A stretch of DNA of 64,000 nucleotides from SOIA01 sp964348015 (GTDB lineage: Bacteria > Acidobacteriota > Aminicenantia > Aminicenantales > Aminicenantaceae): contig CAYGBC010000015.1 in the NCBI GenBank assembly GCA_964348015.1, forward strand, positions 1 to 64,000. The letters are read 5' to 3'. Position 1 is the first letter of the stretch. The number at the start of each line of letters is the position of its first letter. Below, piece by piece: positions 53,128-59,868 of the stretch. The notes below the pieces were generated by a model. That model was not told the DNA's origin. It searched no databases and saw only the letters and a list, made by a program, of their open reading frames with translations. The translations under genes and the position numbers were made by a program.

Positions 53128-54369
53128 ATGAGTGAATTAATAAAGGATGCCGTAAAACGGAAAGAACTTTTGAAGCATATGATACTTCAACTCCATGAAG
53201 GGAAAGCTCCTGAGGCAGTAAAAAAGCAGCTGATTCGCTTACTCGGAAAGGTGCCTTATAACGATGTGGTCGAGGTTGAACAGGAATTGATCAAAGAAGG
53301 ATTGCCCCAGGAAGAAGTTCTGAAGCTGTGCGATATCCATACGATGGCGTTAGATGGCGTCCTGGATCACACGGAGGCGAAAACAGCTCCGCCCGGTCAT
53401 CCAGTCCACACATTTAAAGAGGAAAACCGAGCTTTACGGAAAGAAATTCAGGCCTTAGAACATTTATATGAGGATGTCAAAAATACGAAAAGCAAAGATC
53501 AATTGGGCGGGCTGTGGGATGAAATTCTCCAGCACTTCAACGCTTTAATGGATGTGGAAAAACACTATTTACGCAAGGAAAACCTTCTCTTCCCTTTCTT
53601 GGAAAAACACGGCGTCACCGGGCCACCAACCGTGATGTGGGGGAAGCACGACGAGACTCGTGAGCTTTTAAAAGGAGCGGTGGAAGCTCTGAGCGCTACG
53701 GATGATATTTCTGTCGATGAAGCAAAAACTGTGATCAAGCTTGTTCTTCGTCCCGCGTCGAAGGCGGTAGACGATATGATCAATAAAGAAGAAGAGATCC
53801 TTTTTCCCATGTGTCTGGACACGCTGACTGAAGAAGAATGGGTGCAGATTGAAAGGCAGAGCATAGAGTATGGCTTCTGCCTGTATGATCCCACAGCCCA
53901 GTGGAGGCCGGAAGGAGTGGAGCTTGAAGAGAGTGTGAGCGAAGAGATGGACAAGATCCAGCTTCCCAGCGGCAGCTTTAATGTGAATGAAATCACGTCC
54001 ATATTAAACACGATTCCGTTTGATATGACATTTGTGGATAAGGATGACAGGGTCAAATATTTTACTCAGGGACGAGAACGGATTTTTGCCCGCAGTCGAG
54101 CCATCCTCGGTCGCAATGTGCGGCACTGCCATCCTCCCTCCAGTGTTCACGTTGTGGAGAAGATACTGGATGATTTCAAATCCGGAAAAGAGGATAATGC
54201 CGCGTTCTGGATCACTTTAAAGGATAGATTTGTTCACATCGAATATTTTGCCTTGCGGAGCGCAGATGGCGATTATTTAGGGACGCTGGAAGTCAGCCAG
54301 GATTTAACGGAGAAGCGGAAGCTCAAAGGAGAGCAAAGACTCCTTCAATACGAGAAGAAGGACGCCTAA
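53128..54369 (+). CDS. DUF438 - hemerythrin (HHE) - PAS protein
   Basis: A 413-residue cytoplasmic protein. The ATG at 53128 has GGAGG five bases upstream. Residues about 1-80 are DUF438; about 85-245 are a hemerythrin-like HHE four-helix domain with His/Glu iron ligands in GHPVHTFKEEN, VEKHYLRKENLLFPFLE, GKHDETRELL and INKEEEILFP; about 290-400 are a PAS domain (ILNTIPFDMTFVDKDDRVKYF, IFARSRAILGRNVRHCHPP). Such proteins occur in anaerobes and are thought to sense or bind O2, NO or haem. The stop is one base from the DUF1858 gene. A Crp/FNR-like site precedes it. Confidence 0.88.
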   Translation: MSELIKDAVKRKELLKHMILQLHEGKAPEAVKKQLIRLLGKVPYNDVVEVEQELIKEGLPQEEVLKLCDIHTMALDGVLDHTEAKTAPPGHPVHTFKEENRALRKEIQALEHLYEDVKNTKSKDQLGGLWDEILQHFNALMDVEKHYLRKENLLFPFLEKHGVTGPPTVMWGKHDETRELLKGAVEALSATDDISVDEAKTVIKLVLRPASKAVDDMINKEEEILFPMCLDTLTEEEWVQIERQSIEYGFCLYDPTAQWRPEGVELEESVSEEMDKIQLPSGSFNVNEITSILNTIPFDMTFVDKDDRVKYFTQGRERIFARSRAILGRNVRHCHPPSSVHVVEKILDDFKSGKEDNAAFWITLKDRFVHIEYFALRSADGDYLGTLEVSQDLTEKRKLKGEQRLLQYEKKDA

Positions 54370-54370
54370 G

Positions 54371-54907
54371 ATGAAAGGATCAGATTCAGAATCTCAGATC
54401 ACGCCGGAGACTAAGATTGGGGCACTGTTGGATAAATTCCCCAAACTTGAAAAAACTCTTTTTGAAATGGCTCCAGAGTTTAAGAAGCTGCGCAATCCAC
54501 TGTTGAGAAAAACAGTAGCGAGAGTCACATCTCTCAGACAGGCCTCGGCCATAGCCAAGATTTCTCTTGCCGAAATGATCAACACGCTGCGAAGCGAGGC
54601 CGGAATTCAAGAAGAATTCAGGGCGGATGAAGAGACTGTGTCTCTTTCAAAGGAGAGCCCGACCTGGTTTTCAGCCTCCCGTATTGTGCAGAATATGGAT
54701 GCGCGACCCATGCTCGAAAAGGGAGAACAGCCGATTGATAAAGTTTTCGCAGATTGCAAAAACTTAAAACCCGGTGAAATTTATGAGTTGATCACGCCCT
54801 TTCTCCCCGCTCCTTTGATCGATACGGCCAGGGAAAAAGGGTATCTGACCTGGTCGAAGAGAGAGGAGGAGGACGTATTTAAGACTTACCTCACGCCGAA
54901 AAAGTAG
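54371..54907 (+). CDS. DUF1858 - DUF2249 protein
   Basis: A 178-residue soluble protein. Residues about 10-70 are a DUF1858 helical domain (TPETKIGALLDKFPKLEKTLFEM, ARVTSLRQASAIAKISLAEMI), often seen with hybrid-cluster or hemerythrin partners. Residues about 100-175 form a DUF2249/TusA-like alpha/beta domain (MDARPMLEKGEQPIDKVF, LKPGEIYELITPFLPAPLIDTAREKG). The latter fold is related to sulfur-carrier proteins but the TusA cysteine is not present. The start lies one base after the DUF438 stop, so the two probably work together. Confidence 0.82.
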   Translation: MKGSDSESQITPETKIGALLDKFPKLEKTLFEMAPEFKKLRNPLLRKTVARVTSLRQASAIAKISLAEMINTLRSEAGIQEEFRADEETVSLSKESPTWFSASRIVQNMDARPMLEKGEQPIDKVFADCKNLKPGEIYELITPFLPAPLIDTAREKGYLTWSKREEEDVFKTYLTPKK

Positions 54908-54971
54908 TCAATCTGATGAATTGTTATCCATAACTCAGGATGGATTTTCAGAGAAACAGAAAAATGAGGTC

Positions 54972-55043
54972 ATGAATTATCTGGATCGGATCACGGAAAA
55001 TTTATGCGACAGGAAGGATCAAAACACAGAGGAGGCCGTATGA
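54972..55043 (+). CDS. Tiny ORF, 23 residues, coupled to the next
   Basis: MNYLDRITENLCDRK at the start, acidic end; GAGGTC just before the ATG. Its TGA overlaps the ATG of the following tiny frame (ATGA), a layout seen in true gene pairs. No function can be assigned. It may be a leader peptide. Confidence 0.3.
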   Translation: MNYLDRITENLCDRKDQNTEEAV

Positions 55044-55215
55044 AAACAGCCATAAAACAGCCAGCGGCCAGTTGGGTTACCTAATCGCCGGTATTTATCG
55101 AGGTGTCCGTGAAGACGCCTTTGACATCCCCTCGTATTTTGTGAAAGTATTCGGTAGGGAGCATCTCGGCTTGAAAAAGACGGCGGAAGAATTTAAAACG
55201 AAGACCGAACAGTGA
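55040..55215 (+). pseudogene. Small gene of about 58 residues with a one-base frameshift
   Basis: A strong GAGGAGG site precedes the ATG at 55040, but this frame stops after 14 codons. Restoring one A in the AAAA run at 55054-55057 joins MKTAIK to a continuous coding frame running GQLGYLIAGIYRGVREDAF ... KTKTEQ and ending at TGA 55213-55215, ten bases before the rhodanese gene. The composition of the second part is normal for a small soluble basic protein. It is either a recent frameshift, a sequencing/assembly slip at the A run, or a programmed -1 shift. The family was not recognised. Confidence 0.5.
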
Positions 55216-55224
55216 GCCAAGATC

Positions 55225-56508
55225 ATGGATAATCAGCCGAAACACATTTCTACAGAAGAACTTCTTCGACAACTGAAAAATCCGGCGCTTCAATTGATTG
55301 ATGTGCGTCCGGCGGATGCGTATAACGGCTGGAGGCTTCACAATGAACCGAGGGGCGGGCACATTCAAGGGGCCAGAAGTTTGCCAGCCAAGTGGACGAA
55401 CTACATCGACTGGATCGAAATCGTGCGGTTAAAAAATATTGCACACCAAAATTCTCTGATTTTATACGGTTACAATGATCTTGAAACAGCGAAGGCAGCA
55501 AATCTGTTTATCCGGTCGGGTTATCCGGATGTGAGAGTTTATCATTCCTTTGTGGATGAGTGGGCTGCGGATGAAAATTGCCCCATGGATAAAATGGCCA
55601 ACTATCGCCATCTCGTATCGGCCCAATGGCTCCAAGAGCTCCTGTCTTCCGGAACCGCTCCTGAGCATGACAACGACAAATATGTCCTGTGTCATGCCTT
55701 TTATCGCAACAGGGAGGCCTACGAGGAAGGCCATATTCCAGGGGCTGTGGATTTAGACACAAACTCACTGGAATCCCCGGAAACATGGAACCGCCGTTCC
55801 CCGGAAGAAATAAAGGAGGCACTGGAAAACCTGGGTATAACCTCAGAAACGACAGTCGTTCTCTACGGAAGATTTTCGAATCCGGACGTCAACGATCCGT
55901 TTCCCGGAAGCAGCGCAGGACATTTGGGAGCTTTCCGCTGTGCCTTTATCATGATGTATGCCGGAGTCAGAGATGTCCGGATGCTGAATGGCGGGTTGCA
56001 GGCTTGGACGGATGAAGGGTTTAAGGTGAGCACAGAAGACACTGTGAAACATCCTGTCCCTGAATTCGGAGCAGTCATTCCCGCTTGCCCAAAGTTCGCG
56101 GTCGATATTCGAGAAGCCAGAGACATATTAAAATCCGACAACAAGAACCTCGTAAGTGTCCGGAGTTGGAGTGAGTATATTGGTGAAATCAGCGGTTATA
56201 ACTACATCCAAAAAAAAGGACGGATTCCGGGGTCCGTGTTCGGGAATTGCGGCAGCGACGCCTATCATATGGAGAACTATCGCAACCTGGACCACACCAC
56301 GCGTGAATACCACGAGATCGAAAACATGTGGGCAGAGGTGGGCATAACTCCCGATAAACACAATGCCTTTTATTGCGGTACGGGGTGGCGTGGCAGCGAA
56401 GCTTTCTTTAACGCGTGGTTGATGGGCTGCCCGCATGTTTCCGTGTTTGATGGCGGATGGTTCGAATGGAGCAACAATAATAATCCCTGCGAGACGGGTC
56501 TGCCCTAA
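55225..56508 (+). CDS. eanB: EanB-like polysulfide-dependent rhodanese (ergothioneine synthase)
   Basis: A 427-residue protein of three rhodanese domains (about 10-115, 130-270, 285-420). The first two lack a catalytic Cys (LYGYND and LYGRFS at the loop). The third carries the loop FYCGTGWRGSEAF with Cys384 preceded by Tyr383. The YCGTGWR loop is the active site reported for Chlorobium limicola EanB (Tyr411-Cys412), which takes sulfur from a persulfide/polysulfide and inserts it into hercynine to give ergothioneine without oxygen. It lies 46 bases upstream of the EgtD/EanA-like gene, as in Chlorobium. A general thiosulfate sulfurtransferase is the alternative, but gene order argues for EanB. 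Confidence 0.8.
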   Translation: MDNQPKHISTEELLRQLKNPALQLIDVRPADAYNGWRLHNEPRGGHIQGARSLPAKWTNYIDWIEIVRLKNIAHQNSLILYGYNDLETAKAANLFIRSGYPDVRVYHSFVDEWAADENCPMDKMANYRHLVSAQWLQELLSSGTAPEHDNDKYVLCHAFYRNREAYEEGHIPGAVDLDTNSLESPETWNRRSPEEIKEALENLGITSETTVVLYGRFSNPDVNDPFPGSSAGHLGAFRCAFIMMYAGVRDVRMLNGGLQAWTDEGFKVSTEDTVKHPVPEFGAVIPACPKFAVDIREARDILKSDNKNLVSVRSWSEYIGEISGYNYIQKKGRIPGSVFGNCGSDAYHMENYRNLDHTTREYHEIENMWAEVGITPDKHNAFYCGTGWRGSEAFFNAWLMGCPHVSVFDGGWFEWSNNNNPCETGLP

Positions 56509-56554
56509 ATATTCTGACCATTAAAAAATAGATTTGTGGCGGAAAACATTTGAT

Positions 56555-57559
56555 ATGAAATTTTACAGTGAGACTTCAAGTACAGAGACTCGTATTCCTA
56601 TGAGCAATTTTTTGCGCGAAGTCAGCGAGGATGAGACTATCCAAACGGTACTCGACGGCCTGACATGCGATCACAAGCACATTTCGAGCAAATATTTTTA
56701 TGACGAGACTGGATCAAAACTGTTTGAAGAAATTACGCGTCTCCCCGAGTATTATCTGACCCGCACTGAACAAATTATACTTGAGCGGTCGTCTTTTCAG
56801 ATCGCAGGTAAACTGAAGAATGTCGACATCATTGAGCTCGGGAGCGGCGGCAGCTCAAAGATTTCCCTTCTGCTGAATTCTGTCCCGGCCGAGAGCAGAG
56901 GATCTGTTCGCTATATACCCGTTGATATCAGCCAGGCAGCGATTGAAAATTCGGCACAGATCCTCATACGTAACTTTCCAGGATTGAAAATTCACGGTGT
57001 GATCGCTGATTTTGAAAAACAGCTCAACCGGATTCCCGGAGATGCGAACCGACTCATCTGCTTTTTTGGAAGTACAATCGGGAATCTCTCCAGAAAAGAA
57101 TCCCACAAATTTATGGGCGATCTGGGAAGAACCCTACAACCCGGCGGAATGCTGCTGCTCGGTGTTGATAGGGTCAAAGACAGAGATATGCTCGAAAAAG
57201 CCTATAATGACAACAAAAAAATCACTGAAAAATTCAATCGGAACATTTTGAATGTGGCTAATAATCTTGCAGGCACAGATTTTGATCCAGATATGTTTGA
57301 ACACATCGCCTTTTACAATGAAGACCATTCCCGGATTGAAATGCATTTAAAAGCCAAGGAGAGGATGAGGATTTTCTGCCCCTATTTAAACAGTAAAATC
57401 ATCATTGAAAAGGGCGAAACCATTCATACCGAAAATTCACACAAATTTACGTCCAGGCATATTGAGGAGCTGGCATTAGCGGGTGGTCTGGAAATCCATA
57501 ATATATTCTCTGATAGGAATAAATGGTTTTCCCTGATTCAATTTCGGAAAAACGTATGA
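56555..57559 (+). CDS. egtD: L-histidine N-alpha-methyltransferase (EgtD/EanA)
   Basis: A 334-residue SAM-dependent methyltransferase. The ATG at 56555 is preferred to an upstream in-frame TTG. Signatures: TRLPEYYLTRTEQIIL at the N-terminus, SAM loop IIELGSGGSSKISLLL, RYIPVDISQAAIENSA, FFGSTIGNLSR (substrate-binding Asn) and IHTENSHKFTSR with the Glu and Ser that hold histidine in mycobacterial EgtD. It makes hercynine by three methylations of histidine. No EgtB or EgtC is present; with the EanB-like gene upstream it fits EanA. Its stop overlaps the sufS start (ATGA), so the cysteine desulfurase is tied to this pathway. Confidence 0.93.
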   Translation: MKFYSETSSTETRIPMSNFLREVSEDETIQTVLDGLTCDHKHISSKYFYDETGSKLFEEITRLPEYYLTRTEQIILERSSFQIAGKLKNVDIIELGSGGSSKISLLLNSVPAESRGSVRYIPVDISQAAIENSAQILIRNFPGLKIHGVIADFEKQLNRIPGDANRLICFFGSTIGNLSRKESHKFMGDLGRTLQPGGMLLLGVDRVKDRDMLEKAYNDNKKITEKFNRNILNVANNLAGTDFDPDMFEHIAFYNEDHSRIEMHLKAKERMRIFCPYLNSKIIIEKGETIHTENSHKFTSRHIEELALAGGLEIHNIFSDRNKWFSLIQFRKNV

Positions 57560-58782
57560 GCGCATCGATGATTGACGTGCAGAAGATTCGCAAGGATTTT
57601 CCTATTCTGACAAAAAAAATCCATGGGAATCCTCTGGTGTACTTGGATAATGCGGCGACCACCCAGAAGCCCCGAGTGGTGATTGATAAGATAGCGGAGT
57701 TCTACACAAGCATCAACAGCAATATCCATCGCGGAGTGCATCATCTGAGCGAGCAGGCGGGCATGGCTCACGAAAATGCCAGGAAAACGGTGAAGGAATT
57801 CGTCAATGCCCGGAGTGTCTCGGAGATTATCTTTACTTCCGGGACCACTGAAGCCATAAACCTAGTCGCCAATTCATTTGGCAGTGAATTCATCAGGGAG
57901 GGACATGAGATCATCGTTTCTGAAATGGAACACCACTCCAACATTATTCCCTGGCAAATTCTCTGTGAACGGAAGAAAGCTGTCCTTAAAGTGGCTCCTT
58001 TTGATAATGGCGGAACATTGATGATGGATGAACTCAAAAGACTTGTCACAGAAAAAACAAAGCTCATATCAATCGTGTTTGTATCGAATGCACTGGGGGT
58101 TATCAATCCTGTTAAGGAAATAATCGAGCTGGCGCATGCTCAAGGCATACCCGTCCTGATAGACGGCGCGCAGGCAGTGCAGCATATTCCTGTGGATGTT
58201 CAGGATCTGGATTGTGATTTTTTGGCTTTCTCGGGGCATAAAATGTATGCCGAAACAGGTATTGGTGTCCTCTTCGGAAAAGAGAAATGGCTGGAACAGA
58301 TGCCCCCTTTTCAGTCTGGGGGCGGAATGGTGGAATCGGTGAGCTTTGAGAAAACAACCTATGCCGATCTGCCGCTTAAGTTTGAAGCGGGAACGGGAAA
58401 TTATATGGCCGCAGTGAGCCTGGGAACAGCGATTGAATATATCACTCGAATTGGCATGGGTGAAATCGCGAATTATGAAAAGGATGTGTCGAATTACGCC
58501 ACAGAGAAATTAAGTGAAATTGCCGGACTCAAAATGTATGCCCTCGCGTCCAAGAGATGCGGGATTCTATCGTTCAACCTTGGAAATATCCATCCGTATG
58601 ATGTGGGTTTGATATTGGATAAATTCGGCATCGCTATACGCACGGGGACGCACTGCGCCGAACCTGTGATGCAACACTATGGGATAAACGGGACCATTCG
58701 AGCCAGCTTCGTGTTTTACAATACAAAAGAAGAAATCGACAAGTTGTGCATGGGCCTGAAGAAAGCCCAAGAAATACTGTGA
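57556..58782 (+). CDS. sufS: Cysteine desulfurase SufS
   Basis: A 408-residue PLP enzyme of group II. The ATG at 57556 overlaps the methyltransferase stop. YLDNAATTQKP at about 29-39, HSNIIPWQ, the PLP lysine Lys229 in FSGHKMYAETGIGVLF, and the catalytic Cys367 in RTGTHCAEPVMQHYG are all present. It removes sulfur from cysteine as a persulfide and hands it to SufE, encoded next. Elsewhere SufS serves FeS-cluster assembly, but no sufBCD lies here; gene order suggests persulfide supply to the EanB-like rhodanese. Confidence 0.92.
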   Translation: MSASMIDVQKIRKDFPILTKKIHGNPLVYLDNAATTQKPRVVIDKIAEFYTSINSNIHRGVHHLSEQAGMAHENARKTVKEFVNARSVSEIIFTSGTTEAINLVANSFGSEFIREGHEIIVSEMEHHSNIIPWQILCERKKAVLKVAPFDNGGTLMMDELKRLVTEKTKLISIVFVSNALGVINPVKEIIELAHAQGIPVLIDGAQAVQHIPVDVQDLDCDFLAFSGHKMYAETGIGVLFGKEKWLEQMPPFQSGGGMVESVSFEKTTYADLPLKFEAGTGNYMAAVSLGTAIEYITRIGMGEIANYEKDVSNYATEKLSEIAGLKMYALASKRCGILSFNLGNIHPYDVGLILDKFGIAIRTGTHCAEPVMQHYGINGTIRASFVFYNTKEEIDKLCMGLKKAQEIL

Positions 58783-58794
58783 AAATTGGTGATT

Positions 58795-59265
58795 ATGGGA
58801 AAGAATGAGTTAAAGCAAGCGAAAATGACAATAAACGATATCCAGGACCAAATCATCGGGGAATTTTCCGCCCTGGGTGACTGGATAGACAAGTATGAAT
58901 ACCTTATCACTTTAGGAAAGAAACTTTCTCCGCTCGATAAAAAATTAAAAACTGAAGAGACTTTAATTAAAGGCTGTCAGGCTAGAGTGTGGATCAATGC
59001 TGAACTCAAGAACGGAAAAATGAGATTTTCTGCAGACAGTGAGGCCCTCATCACCAAGGGCTTAATCGCCGTGTTGCTGAGGGTTCTCAACAATCAGACG
59101 CCTGAGGATATCGTGAATTCCGACCTGTATTTCATAGATAAAATCGGATTGCGCTCCCATCTATCGCCGAGCCGGGCAGGCGGATTGGCATCAATCGTGA
59201 AACACATGAAATGGTATGGCATGAACTATCATACAGATACAGACCCCGATAGAGTCAAGAATTGA
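58795..59265 (+). CDS. sufE: Sulfur acceptor SufE
   Basis: A 156-residue protein of the SufE/CsdE family. The acceptor Cys61 lies in LIKGCQARVWINAELKNGK; SADSEALITKGLIAVLLRVLNNQTPEDI and LSPSRAGGLASIVKHMKWYG complete the family pattern. It takes persulfide sulfur from SufS. In-frame TTG and GTG codons lie just upstream of the chosen ATG, and no strong ribosome site separates them. It is the last gene of the cluster. Confidence 0.9.
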   Translation: MGKNELKQAKMTINDIQDQIIGEFSALGDWIDKYEYLITLGKKLSPLDKKLKTEETLIKGCQARVWINAELKNGKMRFSADSEALITKGLIAVLLRVLNNQTPEDIVNSDLYFIDKIGLRSHLSPSRAGGLASIVKHMKWYGMNYHTDTDPDRVKN

Positions 59266-59868
59266 AAAGCGAAATAACGCATTTTGAAATATATAGGAAA
59301 TTCGTTTTTGGCCTTGGCACGAATCCCTCACAATTTTCCCCAATTACCGCCTCTTAACTCCTGAAATAAAATTTATCGCACCCAAAACGCCAAGGTCAAC
59401 AAGCCAAAAGGCGAAACAAATCAAAAGGGGCCACCAAACCATTAAGTTTATAAATAGACCCCGCCTTCGAATTAGCAAAACGCAGCCTCAGGGATTCTCA
59501 GAAATATTCGCCGCTCTCCTCAACTGCCAGCAGGAGTTCCTGCTGAATGACTTGAGGAGGAGGGCGTTCGGCCTCAAATGTCAGCTTGAGGTGGGCGATG
59601 ATCCTGTCGATGACCTTATGATCTTCGATGAAAGCGATGATTCGTATCTGCCCTCCGCACTTCGGAAAGAGGAGGGGATCTGTCTCATAAATTTTGCGGA
59701 TCATCTCGGCCCAGCCTTTGGAAGGAACATAAGTCGAGTCATCTAACAGTATTCATGTTTTTTAAAGAAATCTATCTGAAGTTTTGAGGAGAATGAAACA
59801 TTCTTTTTGTTCTTTTTTTTTATTTTGTGTATATTAGAACGAAAAATTAGCTTGATTAAGTTGAGTTA
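59266..59868. other. 603-base spacer with transposase remnant
   Basis: Contains the decayed transposase end at 59498-59743. The rest is AT-rich; the last about 100 bases should hold the promoter of the DUF5916 gene. No other gene seen. Confidence 0.5.
59498..59743 (-). pseudogene. C-terminal remnant of a transposase
   Basis: The minus-strand frame reads DDSTYVPSKGWAEMIRKIYE, then DPLLFPKCGGQIRIIAFIEDHKVIDRI, and runs to a stop at 59498. WAxxIRKIYExDPLxCPKCGG is the end of a common transposase type; here the first Cys of the CPKC zinc motif has become Phe. The upstream 5' part is missing: an in-frame stop lies just before. No terminal repeats were found. Confidence 0.6.
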
